Positions 32,997 through 42,865 are shown, counted from the stretch's first letter. The stretch: DNA of 64,000 bases from Bacillota bacterium (GCA_023399055.1 JAEWQV010000027.1:310001-374000), one strand, 5' to 3'. The notes: generated from the sequence alone by a model not told the origin. Program-made: numbers and translations.

Positions 32997-33780
32997 TATG
33001 ATTAAAGCGTATTCTGTACGCTACGATGAAGCGGCTAAGACAATTGATACTCATTTGCGTATAGATAAAGAGATAGAGGAACATAAGAATTCAATTTTTG
33101 CGGTTTTTCCGCCTCAGACAGATGGGTTTGTCGATGGTTTTGTTGAGGGGATAAAGGCTGTTGTTGTGGAGACTGTTCCATCTCTTGAAGAACAACATGC
33201 CATAAGTGCTGAAACTCGGGAGCAATCTAGAATAGAAGCAACGCAGCTAATTGAGCAAGCAAAAATAGAAGCGGAACAAATAAAACAGAAGGCCTATGCA
33301 GAAGCAGAGCGCAAAGGATATGAAGCTGGTAATCTAAAGGCAAAAAATGAACTACAGCAAATGCAAGCACAGTATGCAGCAAAAGAAGAACAGCTGATGA
33401 ATGCATATACAGAAAAAGTGGAAGCATTGGAGCCTTTTATGGCTAATCTGATTGCGAGCTTAATAGAAAAGCTCATAGGAGTTATTGTGAAAGATAAAGA
33501 AGACATTATAATTTATCTTATTAATCGTGCAGTAAGGGATTTCGATAAACAAAAGGAATATGTGATAAAAGTTTCAAAAGAAGATTATGAGTACTTAAAC
33601 GAACGTAAACATCTTCTTATGGATGCAGTTGGTCGTGAAGTGGATATTAATCTTGTGGAGGACTATACACTGGCTAAAAATCAATGTTTCATTGAGACAG
33701 AGAGTAAAATTATTAACTGCAGTTTGGATTTGCAATTACAGAATCTAATAACGGATTTAAAGTTGATGAGTAGTGTTTAA
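32989..33780 (+). CDS. fliH: Flagellar export stator protein FliH
   Basis: Regulates the FliI ATPase in the export apparatus. 263 residues: a long coiled coil rich in Glu/Gln/Ala/Lys (about 75-145), then a V-ATPase subunit E-like C-terminal domain (LIASLIEKLIGVIVKDKED onwards). TTG start at 32989, 8 nt after GGAGGTGA; the ATG at 32998 would leave 17 nt. It overlaps fliG and precedes fliI. FliH diverges quickly, so context carries much of the call. Confidence 0.88.
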   Translation: MSNMIKAYSVRYDEAAKTIDTHLRIDKEIEEHKNSIFAVFPPQTDGFVDGFVEGIKAVVVETVPSLEEQHAISAETREQSRIEATQLIEQAKIEAEQIKQKAYAEAERKGYEAGNLKAKNELQQMQAQYAAKEEQLMNAYTEKVEALEPFMANLIASLIEKLIGVIVKDKEDIIIYLINRAVRDFDKQKEYVIKVSKEDYEYLNERKHLLMDAVGREVDINLVEDYTLAKNQCFIETESKIINCSLDLQLQNLITDLKLMSSV

Positions 33781-33875
33781 TGGCAATTAACTCCTTAAGA
33801 GCCGGACTTCAGTAATTAATCATATGATCCGATATAGTTAAGTAACAACCTAAATTGTAGTAAAGGCAGGTAAGA

Positions 33876-35186
33876 ATGATCGATATCAATTTCGATAAAT
33901 ACAGGCAACTACTTGATAAATCCTATGTACAGGAAATTGGTAAGGTTGTAAAAATGGTTGGTCTTACATTGGAAGCATCTGGTCCAAGTGCCAATTTGAA
34001 TGATGTTTGTTATATCACAGGGTCCGATGGAGTGCAGAAGAAACTGGCTGAGGTAATCGGATTTCGTGAAAATAGAATACTTCTAATGCCTTATGATGAT
34101 ATGACAGGTGTTGGAATCGGTAGTCTAGTTGAGAATACTGGTATGTCCTTTAAAGTTCCAGTTGGAGAAGCATTACTGGGCAAAACGTTGGATGGAGTAG
34201 GGAATCCGTTGGATGGTACCGAACATTTCTGTAATATGTTTTATCCAGCAGATTCAGCAGCGCCAGATCCATTAAAACGTAAAATTATTGATGAAGTTTT
34301 GCCGCTTGGTGTAAAAGCGGTAGATGCTATGCTTACCGTTGGTAAAGGGCAGAGAATCGGTATTTTTGCAGGTAGTGGTGTTGGAAAGAGTACACTTTTA
34401 GGCATGTTTGCAAGAAATACGAAAGCTGATATTAATGTTATTGCATTAATTGGAGAGCGTGGTAGAGAGGTTCGGGAGTTTATTGAACGAGATCTTGGTG
34501 AAGAAGGCATGAAACGTTCTGTGTTAGTGGTAGCTACCTCTGATAAACCAGCCTTAGTTCGTAAAAAGGCAGCCAAAACTGCAACAGCAATTGCTGAATA
34601 TTTCAGAGATCAGGGGAAAGATGTTCTTTTAATGATGGACTCCCTCACTCGTTTTTCAATGGCACAGAGAGAAATTGGTTTGGCCAGCGGGGAACCACCG
34701 GTTTCCAGAGGCTATCCCCCAAGTGTTTATGCTGAGATGCCAAAGCTTTTAGAAAGAGCAGGTAATTCGGAACATGGTTCCATTACTGGGCTTTATACAG
34801 TACTTGTAGATGGTGATGATTTTAATGAGCCAATTACTGATTCAGCTAGAAGTATTTTGGATGGGCATATTATGTTATCAAGAAAGCTGGGACATAAAAA
34901 TCATTATCCTGCAATTGATATCCTCCAGAGTATCTCTAGATGCATGAGTTCAATCGTGACATCTGATCATAAATCAGTATCAGGTAAACTAAAGAATGTA
35001 CTTGCAACTTATCAGGATGCAGAGGATTTAATCAATATCGGTGCTTACAAAAGTGGATCTAATGCCGATATTGACTATGCGATTTCTAAGATTAAGGAAG
35101 TTAATGCGTTCCTTCAACAGGACGTAAATCTAAAACTTGATTTTCCAGAAGAAATTAATATGCTAACGGAGATATTTAATAAATAA
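33876..35186 (+). CDS. fliI: Flagellum-specific ATPase FliI
   Basis: F1-beta-like ATPase that unfolds and delivers export substrates. 436 residues: N-terminal beta barrel, catalytic core with Walker A GSGVGKST (166-173), a DSLTRFSMAQREIGLASGEP signature and ERAGNSEHGSITG. Its stop codon overlaps the fliJ ATG (TAATG). CCGATAT at 33829-33835 lies in the upstream gap but lacks a properly spaced sigma-D -35. Confidence 0.97.
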   Translation: MIDINFDKYRQLLDKSYVQEIGKVVKMVGLTLEASGPSANLNDVCYITGSDGVQKKLAEVIGFRENRILLMPYDDMTGVGIGSLVENTGMSFKVPVGEALLGKTLDGVGNPLDGTEHFCNMFYPADSAAPDPLKRKIIDEVLPLGVKAVDAMLTVGKGQRIGIFAGSGVGKSTLLGMFARNTKADINVIALIGERGREVREFIERDLGEEGMKRSVLVVATSDKPALVRKKAAKTATAIAEYFRDQGKDVLLMMDSLTRFSMAQREIGLASGEPPVSRGYPPSVYAEMPKLLERAGNSEHGSITGLYTVLVDGDDFNEPITDSARSILDGHIMLSRKLGHKNHYPAIDILQSISRCMSSIVTSDHKSVSGKLKNVLATYQDAEDLINIGAYKSGSNADIDYAISKIKEVNAFLQQDVNLKLDFPEEINMLTEIFNK

Positions 35187-35647
35187 TGAAAAAATTCAGA
35201 TATTCAATGGAAAGTCTTCTCCAGATAAAAATGAAAATGGAGGAGCAAATGAGGATAGCGTATTTGAATGCTAGAACTCGTCTCACACAAGAAGAAGAGA
35301 AGCTCAAGCAGCTTGAGCAGAAAAAGTTGGCTTTAGAAGAGGAACTTCGATCTCTAAGGATGAATAGACTTGATTTACTCAAAATAAAGCAGTGTGAACA
35401 TGCCATTGAAATAACAGTTATGAATATAAAACAACAGACAGTAGCAGTCAAGAATGCTGCGCACCGTTTGGAAGTAGCTAGAATTCGTCTTAATGATGCT
35501 ATGGTAGAACGAAAAACACAGGAACGACTGAAAGAGAAAGCTTTTGATGAATATCTGCTGGAATTGGAAGCAGAGGATCGTAAGGAAATTGACGAACGAA
35601 CCAGCTTCCAATTTAGTAATCCTACGCTTTCAGAGGAGGACAGCTAA
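35186..35647 (+). CDS. fliJ: Flagellar export chaperone FliJ
   Basis: Small coiled-coil protein that inserts in the FliI ring like the gamma subunit of F1. 153 residues, nearly all helical, beginning KKFRYSMESLLQIKMKMEE, the usual FliJ start, with heptad-rich charged stretches throughout. It overlaps the fliI stop by one base. Sequence conservation is low, but start motif, length and position agree. Confidence 0.88.
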   Translation: MKKFRYSMESLLQIKMKMEEQMRIAYLNARTRLTQEEEKLKQLEQKKLALEEELRSLRMNRLDLLKIKQCEHAIEITVMNIKQQTVAVKNAAHRLEVARIRLNDAMVERKTQERLKEKAFDEYLLELEAEDRKEIDERTSFQFSNPTLSEEDS

Positions 35648-36415
35648 ATGGCTAAAAAAAATAAGGAAGCCAAAACTGAGAAAAAAGAGGGAAATAAGAT
35701 TCTAACTATCCTTATTGCTCTTATGATAGTAGTTATCTGGCTCGCTATCTTTGGTTTTGCGATTAAGATGGATTTTGGAGGCTTTGGCTCGGGAGTTCTA
35801 AGACCAATTTTAAAGGATGTGCCAATTGTTAATAAAATTTTACCCGGCACAGAAGGACTGGCGCCAACGAACGAGGAAGAGGGCGGTTATACTTCAATTG
35901 CACAGGCTGTTGCTAAGATTAATGAATTGGAAGCAACCATTGCTGATATGGAAAAGAGTAATGTAGATGAAGGTACCAATACAGCGGATCTTCAGGCAGA
36001 GATAGATCGATTGAAAGTATTTGAAGAAAACCAAAAGGCATTTGAAGAAAGAGTTGCTGAATTTGATAAGAATGTAGTTTATGCGGAAGCTGCACCAGGG
36101 ATTGAGGAATACAAGGCTTATTATGAGGAAATTGATCCTGTAAATGCAGAGGAAATCTATCGACAGGTGATTGAACAACTTCAATATTCGGATGCAATAA
36201 AGGAAAAGGCGGATATTTATAAAAACATGGATCCGGAAGCAGCAGCCAAGATTATGGAAACTATGTCTGCGGATGTGGAAGCTGTGGCACAGATTCTTTT
36301 AAGTATGAAGCCAAAGGAGAGTGCGGCTATCCTTGCAGAAATGGATAGTGTAGTTGCAGCAAAAATTACGAAGAAAATGCTGGATATGGACGAAGAAAAA
36401 TTGTCTTCAAACTGA
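35648..36415 (+). CDS. MotE/YlxF-like flagellar protein with MgtE-N-like domain
   Basis: 255 residues: basic cytoplasmic tail, one membrane helix (about 18-40), a coiled coil (about 85-125), and a C-terminal MgtE-N-like repeat region (YKNMDPEAAAKIMETM, ILLSMKPKESAAILAEM). Bacillus has ylxF at exactly this place, between fliJ and fliK. MotE proteins of this build act as periplasmic chaperones of MotC in rhizobia; in Firmicutes the role is not established. It starts immediately after the fliJ stop, so it is tightly coupled to the operon. Confidence 0.75.
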   Translation: MAKKNKEAKTEKKEGNKILTILIALMIVVIWLAIFGFAIKMDFGGFGSGVLRPILKDVPIVNKILPGTEGLAPTNEEEGGYTSIAQAVAKINELEATIADMEKSNVDEGTNTADLQAEIDRLKVFEENQKAFEERVAEFDKNVVYAEAAPGIEEYKAYYEEIDPVNAEEIYRQVIEQLQYSDAIKEKADIYKNMDPEAAAKIMETMSADVEAVAQILLSMKPKESAAILAEMDSVVAAKITKKMLDMDEEKLSSN

Positions 36416-36497
36416 TTTGTTGATAAAAGCGATTGCTTTCATCATAGAAATGAAAATACCAATATAATTCAGGTATTTAGAAAGGAGAATACCATAA

Positions 36498-37955
36498 ATG
36501 ACACAAAGTGTAAAATTTATGTCTGGGAATACCTTTAGTACCGATGTAAGAAGCGTTAATACCAAAGAGAAACAAAGTGGGAGTAGCTTTGATTTGCTAA
36601 TGAACCAAACTATAAATAGCCGGGGATTTGAGCAAGGAAATGCCACGGATGCCGTTAACAAGAAGTACTTTAAAAGAGAGAATACCGAAGTGAAGAAATC
36701 TACAGAAGAGAGCTCTGCAGCAGACGAGAATCAAAAAGTAGATGAGTCAGTGACACAGGTTGAGATGAAAGAAACCCAGAATAGTAGCCAATATGATAAG
36801 ACTGCTGCCACAGAAGAAGGAACAATAGAAACCCAACCGGAAACAATAGTAAAAGATGTAGATGATCAATTGGAAGAACAAGCACTTGGTATGTTACAAG
36901 CAATTTTTGATGCGGTTATGAAAACGTTAAACCTTACGGAAGAGAATTTAAATCAATTATTGCAGGAACAAGGGATGACAACAGCTGATTTATTAACAAT
37001 GGATGGGTTGCAAAAAATTGTATTAGCGACCAATGGTCAAACAAGCTTATTAGCATTTGCTACTGACGAAGGGCTAACCGAACAGTTGCAGGAATTGCTT
37101 CAAAAAGTGGAAGAGCTGAAAACTGACGCAAATTTATCGTTAACGAAAGAACAGTTAGATGCATTACTTCTAAAGAGTAAGTTAGAAGAGCAGAGTCAGC
37201 AAGCTAATGCTGGTGGGACCGTAGACGCTGATGATCAAGTAAAAGTTAATCATCAGGTAATTAACCAGAGTGAAGAGAATAATGCTGCTGTATCCATTAA
37301 AACAGAGGCAGATGAGGGTAACTCACAATCAAATTCTCAATCGGTACAATCGAATGTGACACAAAAAGAAGGACTTGCATCGCAACAAGATGGTACAAAG
37401 CAAGAAGCAAAGGATTCTAAGTCCGCAAATCATTTTCAAAATTTTGTAGATCAGATGGTACAGGTTACAAAAGAATTAAACACTGCGATGGATGGCACTA
37501 TCACACAGGTTACACAGTTAAGAGACATTGCAAATCAGATTGTAGATCGTATTCGAATTACAATGACTACAGATCAGACCTCAATGGAAATGCAGCTTAA
37601 CCCTGAAAATCTTGGTAAAGTTAATTTGTCAGTTCAGTCTAAGAACGGAGTTATGACAGCACATTTTGTTGTACAGAATGAAATCAGTAAGGAAGCCATT
37701 GAAAGCCAGATGCATATCCTACGTGAAAGCCTACAGAATCAAGGGATAAAAGTAGAAGCTATAGAAGTAACGGTTTCTAATCAGGCGTTTGAACAAATGA
37801 ATCAAAACAATTCACAGAATGAGGCTACATCTGATGACAATTCTTCGGGTAAAAAAATAACATTAGAAGAAGCATTGTCAATGAATGAAACCTTTGAAGA
37901 AGTAAGTGAATTACAGGCAGAGTTGCTTGGAAGTCAAGTAAACTATATTGCTTAG
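36498..37955 (+). CDS. fliK: Flagellar hook-length control protein FliK
   Basis: Secreted molecular ruler that switches export specificity from hook to filament. 485 residues: a long polar Glu/Gln/Asn/Ser-rich N-terminal half with low conservation, and the C-terminal Flg_hook domain (about 350-440) with MEMQLNPENLGKVNLSVQS and IESQMHILRESLQNQGIKV. GGAGAAT precedes the ATG. flgD follows. Confidence 0.9.
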   Translation: MTQSVKFMSGNTFSTDVRSVNTKEKQSGSSFDLLMNQTINSRGFEQGNATDAVNKKYFKRENTEVKKSTEESSAADENQKVDESVTQVEMKETQNSSQYDKTAATEEGTIETQPETIVKDVDDQLEEQALGMLQAIFDAVMKTLNLTEENLNQLLQEQGMTTADLLTMDGLQKIVLATNGQTSLLAFATDEGLTEQLQELLQKVEELKTDANLSLTKEQLDALLLKSKLEEQSQQANAGGTVDADDQVKVNHQVINQSEENNAAVSIKTEADEGNSQSNSQSVQSNVTQKEGLASQQDGTKQEAKDSKSANHFQNFVDQMVQVTKELNTAMDGTITQVTQLRDIANQIVDRIRITMTTDQTSMEMQLNPENLGKVNLSVQSKNGVMTAHFVVQNEISKEAIESQMHILRESLQNQGIKVEAIEVTVSNQAFEQMNQNNSQNEATSDDNSSGKKITLEEALSMNETFEEVSELQAELLGSQVNYIA

Positions 37956-38011
37956 GGTATAAAGTAAGTAGTGTGATAAAACTCCTAAATATGAATGAAA
38001 GGAGAAGATGA

Positions 38012-38788
38012 ATGAGTGATTTAATAAATAAAGTAACAGATGGTGTGCTTCAGCAAACGAAAACCTCAACTTCAAAGAGTTCTAACAATGAACTGGGTAA
38101 GGATGCATTTTTAAAGCTTTTAACTACGCAGATGAAATATCAGGACCCTTTAAATCCCAATACTGACACTGAATATATTGCCCAGCTTGCAACCTTTTCA
38201 CAGTTGGAACAATTGCAAAATCTAGGAACGGTAACAACAAACTCACAAGCCTTTGGATTAGTTGGAAAGAGCGTTATTGTTAAGACGGAAAGTACATCAG
38301 GAAATACAACCTATGTTACAGGACGAGTTGATTTTGTTAATATGACAGGAAGTAAAGCTCAATTATCTATTAATGGCAGTCTTTACAGCATAGATAAACT
38401 GGATAGTGTTATCGATGATACTTATATCATAGAAAAGGGACTTCCGGGTATAACAAACGCTACAACGTTAAATTATGATGGAGCAAATCCCAAAGATGTA
38501 ACTTTTGAAGTTAACCTTGGTTCAGGAGATACCGTAGCAGACGATGTGGCAGTAGTAATTAATAATACAATTGTTGATTCTTCACTGGTTTCTGTATCCG
38601 GCAACAAAGTAACAATTTCAAAGGATGCACTGAAAGAGTTTGAGAATGGAACGTTTAAGGTTAATGTAGTATTTAATGATTCTTATTACACAACGGTGAA
38701 AGACAAAGTAACACTTAAAGTTCAAAATGCAGTACCTACAGACAATAGCCAGCCAAAGGATCAGGATGATTCAGATGAGATTGTCTAA
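38012..38788 (+). CDS. flgD: Flagellar hook assembly scaffold FlgD
   Basis: Hook cap that guides FlgE assembly and is later discarded. 258 residues: N-terminal secretion/cap region with GKDAFLKLLTTQMKYQDPL and YIAQLATFSQLEQLQNL, then a FlgD tudor-like and FnIII-like region, with an acidic polar tail (QPKDQDDSDEIV). The ATG lies 7 nt after GGAGAAG. Confidence 0.93.
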   Translation: MSDLINKVTDGVLQQTKTSTSKSSNNELGKDAFLKLLTTQMKYQDPLNPNTDTEYIAQLATFSQLEQLQNLGTVTTNSQAFGLVGKSVIVKTESTSGNTTYVTGRVDFVNMTGSKAQLSINGSLYSIDKLDSVIDDTYIIEKGLPGITNATTLNYDGANPKDVTFEVNLGSGDTVADDVAVVINNTIVDSSLVSVSGNKVTISKDALKEFENGTFKVNVVFNDSYYTTVKDKVTLKVQNAVPTDNSQPKDQDDSDEIV

Positions 38789-38855
38789 ATCTAAATAGTT
38801 TACAAACAACAAAAGAGATTAATATAGGCCGAAGGAACGGCGGAATGGAGATGCG

Positions 38856-39254
38856 ATGAACATTCCAGTAAATCAATTTCCTTCTATCGAGCAGATGACG
38901 CAACAGCTGAATGCGACAAAAAGTAATTCGTCGACTCAAGCGAAGCAGATGAACTCCACACCTTTTAGCGAAATACTTAAAAGTAAACAGGCAGCTAATG
39001 AAGATATTGAGTTAAAATTTTCAAAGCATGCCAATGAGCGTTTAGCAAGCAGGAACATAGATTTAACAGATGATCAGAGAGCTAGATTGGAAAGTGGAGC
39101 AAAAAAAGCAAGTGAGAAGGGAATCAATGAATCTTTAGTAATGGTAGATGATCTTGCCTTTATCGTAAATATTAAAAACAACACGGTAATTACTGCAGTG
39201 AATGATGCAGAGGATAAGATATTTACAAATATTGATGGTGCTGTAATCATGTAA
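38856..39254 (+). CDS. Flagellar operon protein (TIGR02530/Flg_new type)
   Basis: 132 residues. The C-terminal half carries the family signature, FSKHANERLASRNIDLTDDQ and the following KGINESLVMVDDLAFIVNIKNNTVITAV. It is found between flgD and flgE in many Firmicutes flagellar operons, but its molecular role is unknown; a hook assembly accessory is a reasonable guess from position only. The N-terminal 45 residues are polar and probably disordered. Confidence 0.8.
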   Translation: MNIPVNQFPSIEQMTQQLNATKSNSSTQAKQMNSTPFSEILKSKQAANEDIELKFSKHANERLASRNIDLTDDQRARLESGAKKASEKGINESLVMVDDLAFIVNIKNNTVITAVNDAEDKIFTNIDGAVIM

Positions 39255-39338
39255 TAAGCCGGACCGAATGGGGGCTTAAGGATCCATGACTGATTGATTG
39301 GATACCAATGATAGAAGCATAAATGGAGGTCAAAAGAT

Positions 39339-40796
39339 ATGATGAGATCATTATTTTCTGGTGTATCAGGACTTAAAATTCACCAGACTAAGATGGACGT
39401 AATTGGTAATAATATTTCAAATGTAAATACAATTGGATTTAAAGCTAGTTCAGTAACATTTTCTGACGTGTTTTATCAGACCACCCAAAGTGCCAGTGGA
39501 CCTAATGCTGCAACTGGAACAGCTGGACGTAATGCAATGCAGATTGGTTTAGGAGCAAATGTTGCTTCTGTGACAACAAATATTGCATTAAGTGGTGCAT
39601 CACAGAGAACGGATAATCCGTTTGATATAATGATTGAAGGTGATGGGTTCTTTGTTGTAAATAGTGGAGGAACAAACTACTTTACAAAGGCAGGGTCCTT
39701 CGCAGTAGATGCACAGGGTAATTTATGTACGCCATCTGGTGCAAAAGTAATGGGATGGCAGGTTGATAAAGAAGACTCTACCAAAACTGTGAAAAATGCA
39801 GTTAGTCCCTTAACAATTATGTCTCCTGCTAATTTATATGCAAATCCTGAAGCTACCACACAGGCTTACATTACAGGTAATATTGACAGTAAAGATACGC
39901 AGTTAAGTACATCAACAGGTAAAGCAGTTAACCTAACCTTCTATGATAAAATGGGACATAGCTTTACTGCCGATTTGAGGGTATGGAGCACAGAAGAAGG
40001 TACTAATATCTATAAAGTTGGTATTGAAAATATCTTGGATGAGGACGGGCAATCAATTTTTGTTAAAAAGGAAGTTGATGAAGATGGAAATATTACGTAT
40101 TCAGAGTCATCAATTACAACTTTTAATTTTGGTGGAGTAGATTTTGGAGTTGAAGTTAACGAGGATGGAACTGTAAGCATTGATAATGAATCTGCACCAT
40201 TATTAACTTTTAATGGAGCAACAGGAGCCTTCGTTAGTGTAGGTGATGATGAAAATGGTGGTAAAAGTATTGGTTTAACTATTTCTGCAAGTGCAGATAG
40301 TGATGATGGAGAAAACAATCCGTTTTCAACTGTTAATGTAGATTTCTCTTCCATAACAATGTTTTCAACCAGCGGTTCCTCTTCTTTAGAAGCCTACAAA
40401 GGTAGTTTAACTGGAGTTGGAGCTGGTAAGCAGGTTGGTAACATGACTGGTGTAAGCGTGGATGCTTCTGGTAAAATATATGGAAAATATGATAATGGTG
40501 ATAGTAAATTACTTGGACAGATTTCAGTTGCAACCTTTGCTAATCCGGCTGGTCTTGAGGCAGTAGGAAACAGTATGTTTGCAGCAACACAAAACTCAGG
40601 TGATTTCGATGGAATAGGACAAGATCCTACGCAGGGAGGCGGCAGTTTAACGACAGGTGTTTTGGAAATGTCCAATGTGGATTTATCACAGCAGTTCACA
40701 GATATGATTACTACACAAAGAGGTTTCCAAGCTAATTCAAGAATAATAACGACATCTGATTCCCTGTTGGAAGAACTAATCAATTTAAAGAGATAA
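39339..40796 (+). CDS. flgE: Flagellar hook protein FlgE
   Basis: Subunit of the universal joint between rod and filament. 485 residues: N-terminal rod-like motif MRSLFSGVSGLKIHQTKMD then NNISNVNTIGFKAS, FlgE central beta domains, and the C-terminal helix with ITTQRGFQANSRIITTSD. GGAGGT lies 8 nt before the ATG at 39339; a second ATG follows directly. Central region is Gly/Ser/Asp-rich and variable. Confidence 0.95.
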   Translation: MMRSLFSGVSGLKIHQTKMDVIGNNISNVNTIGFKASSVTFSDVFYQTTQSASGPNAATGTAGRNAMQIGLGANVASVTTNIALSGASQRTDNPFDIMIEGDGFFVVNSGGTNYFTKAGSFAVDAQGNLCTPSGAKVMGWQVDKEDSTKTVKNAVSPLTIMSPANLYANPEATTQAYITGNIDSKDTQLSTSTGKAVNLTFYDKMGHSFTADLRVWSTEEGTNIYKVGIENILDEDGQSIFVKKEVDEDGNITYSESSITTFNFGGVDFGVEVNEDGTVSIDNESAPLLTFNGATGAFVSVGDDENGGKSIGLTISASADSDDGENNPFSTVNVDFSSITMFSTSGSSSLEAYKGSLTGVGAGKQVGNMTGVSVDASGKIYGKYDNGDSKLLGQISVATFANPAGLEAVGNSMFAATQNSGDFDGIGQDPTQGGGSLTTGVLEMSNVDLSQQFTDMITTQRGFQANSRIITTSDSLLEELINLKR

Positions 40797-40840
40797 CACT
40801 GGGCTGATGTGGGTATAAAGTGCCATACTTCAGTTTAGCT

Positions 40841-40864
40841 GGGTGGCAGGTAAAACTGCCACCC
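40841..40864 (+). other. GC-rich hairpin between flgE and flbD
   Basis: GGGTGGCAG (40841-40849) pairs perfectly with CTGCCACCC (40856-40864), loop GTAAAA. The tail ATTTATAAATAA is AT-rich but not a clean T run. It may attenuate or process the operon transcript after the abundant hook gene. Confidence 0.5.
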
Positions 40865-40929
40865 ATTTATAAATAATAATTAACAGTTCAGCTATTATTC
40901 ATAAAAATTTGTTAGGAGGGTAAAGGGTT

Positions 40930-41124
40930 ATGATATATGTCACCAGAATAAACGGTACTAAATTTTACGTAAATGCCGAATTTATTGAAAAAGTTGAGGA
41001 AACTCCGGATACGGTTATAACACTTACCTCCGGTTCAAAGTTTATAGTAAAAGAAACGGGACAAGAAATAAAAAATCTTGTAATTGCTTATAAGAAAGAA
41101 ATATTCAGCAGGATGCTTTTATAG
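40930..41124 (+). CDS. flbD: FlbD/SwrD-family flagellar protein
   Basis: Small protein of 64 residues beginning MIYVTRINGTKFYVNAEFIE, the FlbD family start, followed by EETPDTVITLTSGSKFIVKE. In Bacillus the homologue SwrD raises stator torque and swarming power. It follows flgE as in Bacillus. GGAGGGTAAAGG precedes the ATG. Different from the Caulobacter transcription factor of the same name. Confidence 0.88.
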   Translation: MIYVTRINGTKFYVNAEFIEKVEETPDTVITLTSGSKFIVKETGQEIKNLVIAYKKEIFSRMLL

Positions 41125-41270
41125 GTGCAGATTGAGGATATGATAGTAGTTTTATTTCTAAAAGTAAGATATGAATGCTACGAAAAACCGTGATAAAACA
41201 CATAGAAATAACAATTTTTACAGATAATGTAATATAAAATCAAGTAGCACAAGATAAAGGGGGATAAGAA

Positions 41271-41786
41271 GTGAAAAAAAACATACTAACAATAATCATC
41301 ATGGCAATTGTATTAATTAATACAATACTTACGGGACTGCTTATATTTACGATTGTACCATCAACAAATCGTACAAATAAGCTAGTTTCCAAAGTGGCAT
41401 CCATTGTTGATTTAGAACTTGAATCGCCGGATAGCGATACGCTCTCTGTTATGGATATTGTAAAACATGAGATTGACGGAGAATTGACAATCAACCTGAA
41501 AAAGGGAGCTGACGGAAAAGCTAATTATGCTTTGTTATCAGTTACATTATCGATGAATAGTAAACATAAAGATTATGCTAGGCTTTCCAAAAAGGTAGGA
41601 GATTTTGAAAGTGATATAATAGAATTTGTTAATTTAGAGTTCTCCAATTATACGATGGATGAAATTCTAAATAACAAGGAAAAAGTTAAGGATGAGGTGA
41701 AGGAAAAAGTATTAGCAAAGATTAGTGATCTTTTTCAATCTGATTTTATAATTAATATGTCCTTTGGTAATATAGTACTATCTTAG
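41271..41786 (+). CDS. fliL: Flagellar basal body-associated protein FliL
   Basis: Single-pass membrane protein that surrounds stator units and increases motor torque. 171 residues: a membrane helix (about 5-27), a polar linker, then the FliL stomatin-like domain (about 70-171). GGGGGATAAG precedes the ATG. Many clostridial operons place motA-motB between flbD and fliL; they are absent here, leaving a 146-bp gap. Confidence 0.88.
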   Translation: MKKNILTIIIMAIVLINTILTGLLIFTIVPSTNRTNKLVSKVASIVDLELESPDSDTLSVMDIVKHEIDGELTINLKKGADGKANYALLSVTLSMNSKHKDYARLSKKVGDFESDIIEFVNLEFSNYTMDEILNNKEKVKDEVKEKVLAKISDLFQSDFIINMSFGNIVLS

Positions 41787-41884
41787 TACAATCTCGTTGA
41801 ATTTTGATGAGTATGCAAGAAAAATGATGATTTTATAAATTTTTTATGTTATTATGTATCTAGTATATCAGGGAGGTAATGTCA

Positions 41885-42865
41885 ATGGGCGATGTCCTAT
41901 CCCAAAATGAGATAGATAATCTGCTGGCTGCACTTAGTAGTGGCGAGTTGGATGCAGATGATTATAAGCAGACGTCGGAAAAGCAGGTTAAAAATTATGA
42001 TTTCGCCAGACCATCCAAATTCTCGAAGGAACATCTGCGTACAATGAATATTATTTTCGAACATTATTCCAGGCTTTTATCCACTAATTTGCCGGCATAT
42101 TTAAGAAAAAATGTTCAGGTAGAGGTTATGAGTTCTGAGGCTGTACAATATTCCGAATTTTCCAATGCGTTATCTAACCCAGTGCTACTCGGTATTGTTG
42201 ATTTTGCGCCGCTGGAAGGTACTATTATAATTGAACTTGCAGATAATCTTGGATATGCAATTGTGGACAGAATGCTTGGTGGCGGTGGTTATCCTCTTGA
42301 TAGGGTCAGGGATTTTTCTGAAATCGAGCTAACAATAATTGAAAGAATATTTAATATTTGTACCAATTTGTTACGTGAGCCTTGGGCGAATGTAATTCAA
42401 TTACAGCCGCGACTATTGCGCATTGAAACCAATTCGCAATTCGCGCAGATAATTTCTCCAAGTGAAATGGTTTCGATTGTTACACTTCACATAAAGATTG
42501 GCAACATCGAAGGAATGATGAATATCTGTCTTCCTTATGTATGTTTGGAGAAAGTAATAGATAAGTTAAATACAAAGTATTGGTACTCTACTATGCAATT
42601 AAATGATGACAAATCCTATCAGGATGTAATCGAAATTGCAATTGCAAAAGCAAAGGTGCCGTTACGAGCAGTGCTAGGAAAAAGTACAATTTCTGTTAAT
42701 GATTTTATGAATATGCAAAGTGGTGATATCATTAAGCTAAACACTAAAATAGAGGATGAGTTATCGGTGTACGTAGGTAACTTAAATAAATTTACCGCGT
42801 TACCAGGTGCATCCGCAGGCTCTTATGCTGTAAAGATTTCATCAATTATTCGGGGAGAGGAGTAA
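41885..42865 (+). CDS. fliM: Flagellar motor switch protein FliM
   Basis: Middle part of the C-ring; binds CheY-P through its N-terminal peptide. 326 residues: LSQNEIDNLLAAL CheY-binding motif at the start, the CheC-like core with two halves, and a C-terminal SpoA domain (VLGKSTISVNDFMNMQSGD). GGGAGG (41871-41876) fits the ATG at 41885 better than the ATG at 41879. FliY follows 6 nt on. Confidence 0.96.
   Translation: MGDVLSQNEIDNLLAALSSGELDADDYKQTSEKQVKNYDFARPSKFSKEHLRTMNIIFEHYSRLLSTNLPAYLRKNVQVEVMSSEAVQYSEFSNALSNPVLLGIVDFAPLEGTIIIELADNLGYAIVDRMLGGGGYPLDRVRDFSEIELTIIERIFNICTNLLREPWANVIQLQPRLLRIETNSQFAQIISPSEMVSIVTLHIKIGNIEGMMNICLPYVCLEKVIDKLNTKYWYSTMQLNDDKSYQDVIEIAIAKAKVPLRAVLGKSTISVNDFMNMQSGDIIKLNTKIEDELSVYVGNLNKFTALPGASAGSYAVKISSIIRGEE

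Noticed and set aside
33829..33835. CCGATAT before fliI, considered as a sigma-D -10
   Set aside because: Only TAAT with 12-bp spacing is found upstream; sigma-D needs TAAA at about 15 bp, and the site is inside the operon.
36700..36903. Minus-strand open frames opposite fliK, fliH, topA and other genes
   Set aside because: They lie wholly opposite well-supported genes, lack ribosome sites and have low-complexity translations.
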